From Firmicutes bacterium UBA6226 (GTDB lineage: Bacteria > Bacillota_A > Clostridia > Peptostreptococcales > Acidaminobacteraceae), in NCBI GenBank assembly GCA_002441045.1, contig DJWQ01000025.1, positions 1-39,109 on the forward strand: a DNA stretch of 39,109 nucleotides, written 5' to 3'. This document shows positions 7,954 to 15,514 of this stretch, piece by piece (the first letter of the stretch is position 1; each line of letters opens with the position of its first letter). Position numbers and translations under genes: made by a program. The notes beneath the pieces are model-generated. The model searched no databases and was not told the DNA's origin. It saw only the letters and a list, made by a program, of their open reading frames with translations.

Positions 7954-8122
7954 ATATTGTTCCTATCGATTTTGATGTCATTTAAGCATAGTATAACACA
8001 ATTTATTATAGTTATCTAAAATTCAATAAAACTTCTACTCAAGTGGATAACTGAGAAATATTATCGTTTATTATTATTCTTTTAGGGTATATGATTATCA
8101 AACACTTTACAAGGAGGTCATT

Positions 8123-8281
8123 ATGAAAGAGCTTAATGAAAAATCAAAAGCTAAGCTAGGTGCAAGCCAAACAGAAGCTTGGGCTGATGCAAAAAAATAC
8201 GAAAGCGAATCACATGTCAACCTTCCATCTGAGATGGCCGTCGAAAACGCGAAAGAATGGGTTGAAGAAAACGAAAAGTAA
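8123..8281 (+). CDS. Small DUF3787-like (putative spore) protein
   Basis: 52 aa, preceded by a perfect AAGGAGG at ideal spacing and followed by a strong hairpin, so very likely a real gene despite its size. The N-terminus MKELNEKSKAK is followed by TEAWADAKKYES and ends in LPSEMAVENAKEWVEENEK. The combination of an AW motif and a terminal VNxPSExAVxNAKEWVxxN resembles the small clostridial family PF12655 (DUF3787, described as spore proteins). The family assignment is from memory and moderate. Acidic, no membrane segment. No clear SigF/G/K promoter was recognised; a TATGAT at 8090-8095 has a poor -35. Confidence 0.75.
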   Translation: MKELNEKSKAKLGASQTEAWADAKKYESESHVNLPSEMAVENAKEWVEENEK

Positions 8282-8301
8282 ACCATGAATAGAAAATGAA
8301 A

Positions 8302-8336
8302 AAGGACTATGGCGAATGTCATAGTCCTTCTTATTT
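8302..8336. terminator. Bidirectional terminator between the spore-like gene and the CHAD gene
   Basis: A perfect 10-bp stem AAGGACTATG / CATAGTCCTT with an 8-nt loop (8302-8329). The plus tail is CTTATTT; the minus tail is TTTTTCATTTTC. Confidence 0.85.
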
Positions 8337-8361
8337 ACGTCGTTGAGATTTTTATTAAGCC

Positions 8362-9147
8362 TTATATTTTTAGATAAGATTTAATGACATCGCATGTAAC
8401 GTCATATTGGCCTGCTGCTTGACCTGTAAATAGAACGTGATCTCTAACGAGCTTTGTGATTAAAACTTCATCATCTAAGCGATATTTTCCAACAAACCTC
8501 AAATTAACACACACGTCATGTACTTGTTTTGCCTTTGCTTGAAAGTGATCCAGTTCAAGGTTCACATCCTTTAAATCCCTACATTCAGACATGAGCATTT
8601 CGTGAATATAAAGGATTTTTTTGGCCATCATCCGCTTGTTGTGAATGTATTTTTCTTCACCAAACTCTTCTTCTTCTCTATCAATAAAATGAGATAGTAA
8701 TTCGCATTGTCTTGAGATTAAACAAGGTCCTTTCTCTGGCTCTTTTTCAAATGCCTTTACATGTAATTTTACATTTTGAAATAGAAAGCCCTTGGTTTCT
8801 TGAAGTTCATCTTTAAGATTTTGGAGAAGAGGTTCCTTAATTAACGCCAACTTCTCTTTAGTGGCATCTGTCATACTGTCAGAATAACCGTTTTCAAATA
8901 CATCAATTTCACGAATTAATGAAGTCATGTTAAAATATTTTTTAGAGATATTCTCAATTACCCTATAATCACTTGGCCTAATATTTGGCATATAAAAATA
9001 GATTAGAGCCCTAAACTGCCTAATACTCTCCCTAAAATTGTGTATGCTAATGTGATTAAAGCCTGCTTTAATCATCTTTTCCTTTTGCTCATCTATGGCT
9101 TCTAGATGCTTTTGCATAATGGCAGATACCCTCTTATCCCCTACCAT
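8362..9147 (-). CDS. CHAD-domain protein
   Basis: About 261 aa, all alpha-helical and highly charged. Residues about 30-60 carry the CHAD signature, HNFRESIRQFRALIYFY (family pattern xHxxRxxxRRLRxxLxxF), and EIDVF takes the place of the usual D-x-D-V segment. A second basic helix is NKRMMAKKILYIHEML. CHAD domains bind inorganic polyphosphate and often accompany CYTH triphosphatases; no CYTH gene or polyphosphate kinase is nearby, so this is a stand-alone copy. Cytoplasmic. ATG 9147 has GGAGG 5 bp upstream; the in-frame TTG at 9180 lies inside the promoter and was rejected. An extended -10 (TGTTATAAT, with TATAAT at 9185-9180) supplies its own short leader. Confidence 0.8.
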   Translation of the reverse strand: MVGDKRVSAIMQKHLEAIDEQKEKMIKAGFNHISIHNFRESIRQFRALIYFYMPNIRPSDYRVIENISKKYFNMTSLIREIDVFENGYSDSMTDATKEKLALIKEPLLQNLKDELQETKGFLFQNVKLHVKAFEKEPEKGPCLISRQCELLSHFIDREEEEFGEEKYIHNKRMMAKKILYIHEMLMSECRDLKDVNLELDHFQAKAKQVHDVCVNLRFVGKYRLDDEVLITKLVRDHVLFTGQAAGQYDVTCDVIKSYLKI

Positions 9148-9179
9148 AGCGACCTCCAAACCTATTAAGAGTTTTAACA

Positions 9180-9188
9180 ATTATAACA
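9180..9188 (-). promoter_or_regulatory. Extended -10 promoter of the CHAD gene
   Basis: TGTTATAAT on the minus strand, with a poor -35 (TGGAAT) 17 bp upstream. It predicts a leader of about 25 nt. Confidence 0.5.
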
Positions 9189-9303
9189 CGCTAACTCTTC
9201 CAATTCCATACCTCGTATATAAATAAATTGCACGCAACTATCATGCCAAAATATACCAAAATGCGATTTTTTTTCAGATTTTACCATAAGTGAGATTGTG
9301 GCT

Positions 9304-9343
9304 AAAAAAAATCCCATAGTCTTATAAAATTCTGACTATGGGA
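9304..9343 (-). terminator. Rho-independent terminator after hemolysin III gene
   Basis: A perfect 10-bp stem TCCCATAGTC / GACTATGGGA (9312-9343, 12-nt loop), followed on the minus strand by eight T residues. The rest of the gap 9148-9379 holds only the CHAD promoter. Confidence 0.88.
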
Positions 9344-9379
9344 CTACTATTTTATTCCCTCTAAGTTACGAGATATCAT

Positions 9380-10024
9380 CTAAGAATTAAAGCCAAAAAT
9401 ATAATGATTAATCAAAATAAAATGCGCTAGGCTTCCTGCTAAGATGAACAGATGAAAAATTTCATGAAATCCAAACCCAGATATTGAAAACTTAGGTTTT
9501 TTAGCATAGAAAATTGAGCCGACGGTATATAAAACACCACCGATTACTAACCAAAGGAATCCAGCAAGTGGCAACGCTCTGAAGATTGGTACGATAAAGA
9601 AAATGCTCAACCATCCTAAAAACAGATACATACCTGCAGAAAGCCATCTTGGCATATTGATAAAGATTACCTTAGAAATCGTTCCAAAAATCGCTAGCGA
9701 CCAAACTAAAGCCAATAAAACATATCCTAATGTACCTCTTAAAACTGTCAAGCAAATGGGTGTATATGTGCCTGCTATTAAAACGAAAATCATAGAGTGA
9801 TCGAGTTTTCTAAGCTTCACTAAAATGGTCTCTTTTTTGCCATTATACCAATGATAAATTGTTGAAGCACTATATAACAATATAATGCTTAATCCAAAAA
9901 TCAAACCGCTTGCTAAGAAATATGGATTATGTTTAAGTATCGCTTGTGTTACCATAATACCCAATGCCAAAAAGCCGAGTAAAACACCTATAAGGTGCGT
10001 AATTGTATTAATAGGTTCTCTCAT
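9380..10024 (-). CDS. Hemolysin III family (YqfA/PAQR-like) membrane protein
   Basis: 214 aa with seven hydrophobic segments. It shows the family signatures: EPINTITHLIG at the N-terminus, SASTIYHWY with Ser and His, LDHSMIFVLIAGTYTP with Asp, and FGFHEIFHLFILAGSLAHF. The last has the H-x3-H metal ligands expected in PAQR/HlyIII metal-dependent hydrolases. The biological role in bacteria is uncertain; Bacillus cereus hemolysin III is cytolytic, most homologues are not known toxins. ATG 10024 is preceded by GGAGG at 9 bp. Promoter at 10075-10103, terminator at 9304-9343, so monocistronic. Confidence 0.9.
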   Translation of the reverse strand: MREPINTITHLIGVLLGFLALGIMVTQAILKHNPYFLASGLIFGLSIILLYSASTIYHWYNGKKETILVKLRKLDHSMIFVLIAGTYTPICLTVLRGTLGYVLLALVWSLAIFGTISKVIFINMPRWLSAGMYLFLGWLSIFFIVPIFRALPLAGFLWLVIGGVLYTVGSIFYAKKPKFSISGFGFHEIFHLFILAGSLAHFILINHYIFGFNS

Positions 10025-10042
10025 TTTTGATATCCTCCAATA

Positions 10043-10057
10043 TAGTATCAAATACTA
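10043..10057. repeat. Palindrome in the hemolysin III leader
   Basis: TAGTAT-CAA-ATACTA, a perfect 6-bp inverted repeat in the predicted untranslated leader close to the ribosome binding site. It could be an operator or a small RNA hairpin. Confidence 0.35.
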
Positions 10058-10074
10058 CTTGATGTTGTGTCTAT

Positions 10075-10103
10075 ATAATATCACTTGATTTACAATGTTG
10101 CAA
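10075..10103 (-). promoter_or_regulatory. SigA-type promoter of the hemolysin III gene
   Basis: TTGCAA (10103-10098), 17-bp spacer, TATTAT (10080-10075) on the minus strand. The divergent DUF1836 gene has a TATAAT at 10133-10138 with a poor -35. Confidence 0.7.
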
Positions 10104-10163
10104 TAGGTCTTTATAAAAACTTAATACAATGATATAATCTAACTATATTTTTCTGGAGGTCAT

Positions 10164-10706
10164 ATGAAAACACTAAATATGAGTCACCTAACATTCGAAA
10201 ACCCACACGATGATCGTATTCCTTCAATTCCACTTTATATGGATCAAGTTTTAGATTATTTGGAAGGGATCTTAGCACCGCTTAAACGAACGCCAAACGA
10301 TACCATTTTTACTAAAACTATGATCAATAACTATGTAAAATCACAACTATTAGACGCTCCTGTAAAGAAAAAATATGATAAAACCACTATCGAAGATTTG
10401 ATTTTGGTATATCACCTCAAGCAGGTGTTTTCTATTCCTGATGTTGATAGCTACTTGAAGCTATTAAAAACTCAAGAAAATTATTATGATCGCTTTTCAC
10501 TTATTCAAGACTCTGAAAGAGAAAAGGCACACGCATCGATTGGAAAAGAAATACCACCTGAAAATGCGAGCGCACTATTAACCGCATTGATCGCTGAAAT
10601 TACAGTAAAAAAGCAGCTGGCTGAGCAGCTGCTAGATTATTTGAATCTAAATACATCCGAAAAGATTAAATTGTCTGAATCCACATCTAACAAAGATACC
10701 AAGTGA
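10164..10706 (+). CDS. DUF1836 domain protein
   Basis: 180 aa. It matches the DUF1836 family (PF08876): RIPSIPLYMDQVLDYLE, then DTIFTKTMINNYVKSQLL (usual pattern LTKTMINNYxK) and KKKYDKTTIEDLILVYHLK. The middle resembles a MerR-like helix-turn-helix, and some family members are annotated as possible transcription regulators, but no function is established. Cytoplasmic, no membrane segment. GGAGG lies 6 bp before the ATG. The 3' end overlaps the convergent dipeptidase gene by 70 bp, so no terminator separates them and transcripts would be antisense to each other at their ends. Confidence 0.85.
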   Translation: MKTLNMSHLTFENPHDDRIPSIPLYMDQVLDYLEGILAPLKRTPNDTIFTKTMINNYVKSQLLDAPVKKKYDKTTIEDLILVYHLKQVFSIPDVDSYLKLLKTQENYYDRFSLIQDSEREKAHASIGKEIPPENASALLTALIAEITVKKQLAEQLLDYLNLNTSEKIKLSESTSNKDTK

Positions 10707-11890
10707 TAGCGGTTGTCTTTTTCATATCTTTTTTCTGTTTGAATACTGGATTCTTCACAGTTGATTATAGCTTTTGACAACTGTCCATCTACGATTACGC
10801 TAAAATTCTTTTGATTAAGCGCAATCATTTTATTAGCTATAAGAGTAAGTTGAGACGTCTGATTCAGCTTCATTGAATAACGCTGTTGTTCATCAAGTTG
10901 ACAGACGTTCATTTTTTGATCAAAATGTCTTAAAAGTCTATGGTTGTTATTGCCCATAATTGCTTCTATCTTTTCAGTAGAAAAACCTCTTTTCTCAAGA
11001 CCAACTCGAATTAAAGGTACTTTTGATATATCCTCAAGACCAATCGGCATTGTTGCACCATCAAAGTCCGAGCCTAAACCTACATGCTCATAGCCGATTA
11101 AATTTGAAATGTATTCGATATGATCTAACAGTGTCTCTAGATTGCTATTTTCATCACCTAAAAAATATCTGCAAAAAACGACATTTACAACCCCTCCGGA
11201 TTGCTTAATGGCAATTAATTGATCATCCTTTAGGTTTCGAATGTGATTTTTTAACGCATAAGCACCTGAATGGCTTGCAATAATAGGCTCATTTGAATTT
11301 TTAACCACATCCCAAAACGTTTTTTCATTCATGTGCGACACATCTATCATCATACCTAAACGATCCATTTCCTTGACAAAAGCATAACCGAGTGGCGTTA
11401 ATCCGCCTTCCGTTTTTGTGCCATCCTGAAATGCCTCTAACGTTCCTTCACCAATTGCGTTTGAATAGTTCCATACAGGTGCAATCGCTTGAACACCAAT
11501 ATGAGCGTACTGTTTCAAAAGGAATAAGCAATTGTCCTCTGTTAGGCTATATGCACCTTCGATTGTTCGAACACCTACCCTTTTATTTTGTAAGAGTGCT
11601 TGATTCAGTTGGGTAAAGCCTCTATAAATTTGAAAACCCGTTTGTGTATTCTGCTCTAATTCTTTAAGCGCATTGAAAGAAGCACAAATTCTATGCTGCG
11701 CCAGCTCTACATCACTTCCATCTTCTGAAAAAGCTGCAAAATATGCAATATCCACATTTCCTTGCCTCATCTTTGGTAGGTCGATGTGAAAATCCGTGTC
11801 AATTGAGAGATCTACTTCTGGTTCAAAGGTTACTTCATTTACAGCTTTCATCAACGTATCATTATGGGTATCGATTACAACAGATCTCAT
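10637..11890 (-). CDS. Membrane dipeptidase (renal dipeptidase family, M19)
   Basis: 417 aa. M19 features: the metal-binding HxD in VIDTHNDTLMK near the N-terminus, EGAYSL with the bridging Glu, DVSHMNEKTFWDV, IIASHSGAYAL and HVGLGSDFDGAT. The family is a zinc hydrolase of dipeptides, including D-amino acid ones. The catalytic domain should end near IMGNNNHRLL; about 80 further residues follow that I do not recognise. No signal peptide, so probably cytoplasmic. ATG 11890 has AGAGGTG 6 bp upstream; the earlier in-frame start would lie inside the DnaA-box/terminator hairpin. Its 3' end overlaps the DUF1836 gene. Confidence 0.88.
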   Translation of the reverse strand: MRSVVIDTHNDTLMKAVNEVTFEPEVDLSIDTDFHIDLPKMRQGNVDIAYFAAFSEDGSDVELAQHRICASFNALKELEQNTQTGFQIYRGFTQLNQALLQNKRVGVRTIEGAYSLTEDNCLFLLKQYAHIGVQAIAPVWNYSNAIGEGTLEAFQDGTKTEGGLTPLGYAFVKEMDRLGMMIDVSHMNEKTFWDVVKNSNEPIIASHSGAYALKNHIRNLKDDQLIAIKQSGGVVNVVFCRYFLGDENSNLETLLDHIEYISNLIGYEHVGLGSDFDGATMPIGLEDISKVPLIRVGLEKRGFSTEKIEAIMGNNNHRLLRHFDQKMNVCQLDEQQRYSMKLNQTSQLTLIANKMIALNQKNFSVIVDGQLSKAIINCEESSIQTEKRYEKDNRYHLVSLLDVDSDNLIFSDVFRFK

Positions 11891-11933
11891 GGCAACACCT
11901 CTTTCTGAGCATAATATTAACACATATGTATAT

Positions 11934-11978
11934 AAAATGTGGATATCCTCGCACTTATGCACAGGTTATCCACATTTT
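11934..11978 (-). terminator. Long hairpin after the Wal operon, containing DnaA-box matches
   Basis: A perfect 12-bp inverted repeat, AAAATGTGGATA / TATCCACATTTT, with a 21-nt loop whose ends pair further (CCT/AGG). It lies just after the last gene of the Wal operon and the minus-strand tail is T-rich (TTTTATAT), so it can terminate that transcript. The same DNA contains TTATCCACA (11966-11974) and TTATGCACA (11955-11963), both fitting the DnaA-box consensus TTATNCACA, plus ATATCCACA on the minus strand (11946-11938), one mismatch away. Confidence 0.65.
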
Positions 11979-11997
11979 TTGTGAGTTTTGTCCTATT

Positions 11998-13806
11998 TTA
12001 AATTAAGTTATACAAGAACATCCAAAGCACTATAAATACCCCTAATACGGATTGTATTTGATAGATGCCAATCGATAGTCTCGACCATCTAAAGTCTTGC
12101 TTTGCTCTGCTAATCATTACAAGAGACGGAATGGTAAGCAATAGCGTTGCAATTCCAAAAAATCTTGCACCATTTACTGCATCATTGATTCCATAGATGA
12201 CATCCCAAATATCATAAGTCATAGAAATCACCATAATGAATATTAGAACGCCTGATACGGATAAACTATGAAGTAGTAGTACAACTCTTGGTGTATCGTG
12301 AATTCGATTGACCTTCATATTAGACCATCTAAATAAAATGGTTAATAGGGCAAGTAAATTGCATAGTCCCATCAGAACCAATAAAGTTACGGATAAAATG
12401 ATACTTTCAAACATAGAGGTACGCTCATAAATGGTATTACCGATAATGAGATATTCTAACTGACCTTCATCATCCGTCCTAAATTCAGCATAATTATCGC
12501 TATCTTCACTATAAAACACGGTTTCACTAATCGGTTGATACATATCGCCTGCTATTTTAAGCTTCTGATCTTCACTGTTAATTCTGATTTGATGAATAAT
12601 TCTCGTAAGTTTTTCAAGGGTATCTTCTGAAGCATTGACTGGACTATAAGCACCTTCATATTTCGTTAAATCTGATATTTCAAAAGGCGTGTAGGTATCC
12701 TTCTGATCAACATTTTGAATAAAATCACTTAACACAGCATTGGTTAAAGCTTCTCTTGCAGCGAGGCCATTTGAATTATAGGTTATGAAGAGCCCTAAAT
12801 TCAAATCAGGAATAATCAGCATCCTTGAGTTTGAGCCAGGAACGCCACCGTCGTGGATAAAAGCCTCATACTTGCCATAATGAACTACAGTAAACCCAAA
12901 ACTTCTTCCTAAAACCAATGCATTATTGGCAACTTGTCTGGTCAACATCGCATTTTTTATATCATCATTTAGTGCCTCGGAAGTCATCAGCTTTAGAAAC
13001 CGCGTCATGTCTTGTGTCGTAGTTAAAAAATCATCCGATGGTAAAAATTTAGTCATAAATTGACGCATTGGCGTTTTTTGACCACCAAAAATTGAGTAGC
13101 CTTGAACCAAGGAAGTTCCTAAGGTTGGCTTTTTCTCAAGCAAATTTTTTGATGTCTTCATTTCTAGTGGTTCTAATACATTTTGCGCGACATAATACTC
13201 ATATCGCTCACCTGAAATTGACTCTATTAAAACGCCTGCTATTATATAACCTACATTAGAAAATATGGTATAGTCATCTTTAGGAACGATGGCTTTTATT
13301 TTGTGAGTATCAAAAAACGTTTTAGCTTGCTCTGAAAAGTTATTGTGTAAACTTTTCACCGGATCTTCTGGATAGGCAGAATCAGCTTTTATCATCGGTA
13401 TTCCGGTGGTATGTGTTAATAGATTTCTAAAGGTAAGTGTGTTAATTGCTGTATTATTCTTGAGAGAATCAGGTAGATAATCTGCGATGGGTGCGTCAAA
13501 ATCAATACCTTTGTCCTCTAACAAATTAAGTAAGGCATAGGTGGTTAAAACTTTAGAAATAGAACCCGTTTGTACTACAGTGAGTTCAGTATCCATCATC
13601 GTCTTGGACAATATATTTGATTCTCCAAGTGCATACTCATAGAAGGTTTGCCCCTCTTTTACAACGGTCACCATAACACCTGGAATATTATAATTGATCA
13701 TCTCAACATTTACTTTATGACTTAATTCATCGGTATCTATTTCTGCAAACGCAGGCATCGACAAAAACAGAAAACATGAAAGTATGAGTGCGATTACTTT
13801 CTTCAT
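11998..13806 (-). CDS. Serine hydrolase (beta-lactamase/PBP class C family) with C-terminal membrane domain
   Basis: 602 aa. A signal peptide (residues 1-21, ending MPAFA) precedes a class C beta-lactamase-type domain of about 22-360. The nucleophile motif S-x-x-K is Ser82-Ile-Ser-Lys85. The usual Y-S-N second motif reads F-S-N (Phe182-Asn184), so the catalytic Tyr position is Phe. The third motif is HDGGVPG (H-x-G type). A linker of about 100 residues leads to four hydrophobic helices (about 468-602). This predicts a membrane-anchored, cell-surface enzyme acting on peptidoglycan peptides or other esters/amides. It is the last gene of the Wal operon, 4 bp after walJ, where many Firmicutes have htrA. 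The substrate is unknown and activity may be altered by the Tyr-to-Phe change. Confidence 0.85.
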   Translation of the reverse strand: MKKVIALILSCFLFLSMPAFAEIDTDELSHKVNVEMINYNIPGVMVTVVKEGQTFYEYALGESNILSKTMMDTELTVVQTGSISKVLTTYALLNLLEDKGIDFDAPIADYLPDSLKNNTAINTLTFRNLLTHTTGIPMIKADSAYPEDPVKSLHNNFSEQAKTFFDTHKIKAIVPKDDYTIFSNVGYIIAGVLIESISGERYEYYVAQNVLEPLEMKTSKNLLEKKPTLGTSLVQGYSIFGGQKTPMRQFMTKFLPSDDFLTTTQDMTRFLKLMTSEALNDDIKNAMLTRQVANNALVLGRSFGFTVVHYGKYEAFIHDGGVPGSNSRMLIIPDLNLGLFITYNSNGLAAREALTNAVLSDFIQNVDQKDTYTPFEISDLTKYEGAYSPVNASEDTLEKLTRIIHQIRINSEDQKLKIAGDMYQPISETVFYSEDSDNYAEFRTDDEGQLEYLIIGNTIYERTSMFESIILSVTLLVLMGLCNLLALLTILFRWSNMKVNRIHDTPRVVLLLHSLSVSGVLIFIMVISMTYDIWDVIYGINDAVNGARFFGIATLLLTIPSLVMISRAKQDFRWSRLSIGIYQIQSVLGVFIVLWMFLYNLI

Positions 13807-13810
13807 AGAC

Positions 13811-14620
13811 TTACCTTTCTTTTACGATTCTATATAATTTCCCAACTTTATCTCTATAAGTCAAGTCGAGATTAATGTCTTGCCCTATTATCAAACCTTC
13901 ACTTTCGATAATTCCTTTAACCGTTTCGTAAGCAAGATCTGGGAAGTTGTTTTCTTTACTTAAATGGGCTAAGAGAATGTTTTTAACACTTCCAAATTCT
14001 ATGAGTTCCCTAGCAATATGCCCAGCATCTTCATTGCTTAAGTGGCCAAACTCACTTAAAATTCTTCTTTTAAGATACATGGGATAAGGGCCAACTTTTA
14101 GCATCTCTATATCATGATTGGATTCAATCATCAACAAATCACAGTCTTTAAAATGTTCTATCACTTCGTCACTAATTGCGCCTAAGTCTGTTGCAATCCC
14201 AATTTTGCAACCATCATGATGGAACGTGTAGCAAAGTGGATCTACAGCATCATGGGTAATTTTAATCCCTTTTACTCTAATATCCCCAATAAGTATGTCA
14301 TCAATCGTTTCAAAAATGTGTAAAAGTGATTCATCTACTTGACCCACTTTATCACTTAATACCTCCCATGTTTTTCTCGTCACGAACAGAGGCAATTTAT
14401 AACGACGCATCAAAACACCCAGACCACTGATGTGATCTGCGTGTTCGTGAGTAAGTAAAATCCCGTTAATATCATAGATACTGACATTAATCGTTTCCAA
14501 TGAAGTTTTTATATATTTACCACTCATACCAGCATCAATTAGTAGCTTGGTGGTTTGTGACTCGACAAATTGACAGTTGCCAGAACTGCCACTTGCTAAT
14601 GAACAAAATGATAATGGCAT
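13811..14620 (-). CDS. walJ: WalJ/VicX/YycJ metallo-beta-lactamase fold protein
   Basis: 269 aa. The start SFCSLASGSSGNCQFVES is typical of YycJ/VicX. The metal motif HxHxDH is His58-Glu-His60-Ala-Asp62-His63; later ligands lie in KITHDAVD, IATDLG and ESNHD, and AHLS is near the C-terminus. Cytoplasmic, no signal peptide. YycJ-type proteins are reported to have nuclease activity linked to DNA mismatch repair in Bacillus, although encoded with walRK. GAGGAAA precedes the ATG. It follows yycI by 23 bp and precedes the serine hydrolase by 4 bp, so it is within the operon. Confidence 0.93.
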   Translation of the reverse strand: MPLSFCSLASGSSGNCQFVESQTTKLLIDAGMSGKYIKTSLETINVSIYDINGILLTHEHADHISGLGVLMRRYKLPLFVTRKTWEVLSDKVGQVDESLLHIFETIDDILIGDIRVKGIKITHDAVDPLCYTFHHDGCKIGIATDLGAISDEVIEHFKDCDLLMIESNHDIEMLKVGPYPMYLKRRILSEFGHLSNEDAGHIARELIEFGSVKNILLAHLSKENNFPDLAYETVKGIIESEGLIIGQDINLDLTYRDKVGKLYRIVKER

Positions 14621-14643
14621 ATTTTCCTCAGTAATGAGAGCAT

Positions 14644-15501
14644 TTACTTCTGAATCGCATTCACGTGAAATTGTTGACCCGATTTCAGTACGATTTTATA
14701 GTATGGTAGTGCTTCCCCCATAATAAGGTCAGATACCAACAAACTCTCGTCATTTAATTTATAGATAAGCGTCATTTCTACGATACGATCGCCAGCTTCA
14801 ATATCTGGTAATATACTGTAGAGCACCTTATCTACGGAAATTATATCATACTTCGTTCCCTGGGTTATAGTATTCTTAAGTATATTTTCACCCTTAAGTC
14901 CAATAATTTCATCATTATAAAGCCAAATCATCGTCTTTGACTCTTCAAATCGATAACCATTAAAAGATTTGTAAAAAGAAATCAAAGTGTAGTTACCTAA
15001 TGTTGATACCTCATAAGCATCATAAAAGAGTGGATAGTCTATGGCTTCAAGATATGTCTTTGCTAGCGTCATTTTTTTCAAACGCTCTTCTTCATCCGAT
15101 GTTTGACGAAACTGCGATAAACTTGAAACACTATCTTGTTTAACGCGACTTGAATGATTGTTATCATAATAGAGCAATTGTGTATCATCAAAAAATAGAG
15201 TGTGCGTCTCCGTTAAAAACGAATCGCTTTGAACAGTATAACTATCACCTAATATCTTACCAATTAAAGCGACATTAAAGGTTTCCAATTCAACATTTGC
15301 AGACAATGTTGATTTAGGAAATTCTAAAGCAATTTGACTCACATCGATATTTTTGTTTTTATAAAGTGCAATAACATCTGATAAGTTGTTTTCATTATCA
15401 AGCTCGTATTGATTCTGCTCTTTAATATAAGCAAATCCCAATATCAAATTTGTTATGATCAACATACCGATGAGTATCGTTTTAATCTTTGGCCAATCCA
15501 T
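14644..15501 (-). CDS. yycI: YycI, WalK regulatory membrane protein
   Basis: 285 aa. The N-terminus MDWPKIKTILIGMLIITN is the classic YycI start, with one membrane anchor at residues about 8-27. The remainder is extracytoplasmic, with the usual two-lobed beta-rich YycI/YycH fold (ETHTLFFDDTQLLYYDN; later TMIWLYNDEIIGLKGEN). In Bacillus and Staphylococcus YycI and YycH contact WalK in the membrane and modulate its activity; the sign of the effect differs between species. The start overlaps no gene and follows yycH by 13 bp, with a GAGGT ribosome binding site. Confidence 0.92.
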   Translation of the reverse strand: MDWPKIKTILIGMLIITNLILGFAYIKEQNQYELDNENNLSDVIALYKNKNIDVSQIALEFPKSTLSANVELETFNVALIGKILGDSYTVQSDSFLTETHTLFFDDTQLLYYDNNHSSRVKQDSVSSLSQFRQTSDEEERLKKMTLAKTYLEAIDYPLFYDAYEVSTLGNYTLISFYKSFNGYRFEESKTMIWLYNDEIIGLKGENILKNTITQGTKYDIISVDKVLYSILPDIEAGDRIVEMTLIYKLNDESLLVSDLIMGEALPYYKIVLKSGQQFHVNAIQK

Positions 15502-15514
15502 ATCTACCTCAATT

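Noticed and set aside
8041..8122. Sporulation sigma-factor promoter for the small spore-like gene
   Set aside because: No sequence with acceptable -35, spacing and -10 for SigF, SigG or SigK was found.
11934..11978. The DnaA-box cluster as the replication origin itself
   Set aside because: No dnaA or dnaN, no long AT-rich unwinding element and no larger box array; kept only as a possible DnaA site.
11023..12006. Several plus-strand frames opposite the dipeptidase gene
   Set aside because: Shadows of a conserved enzyme gene; no start signals.
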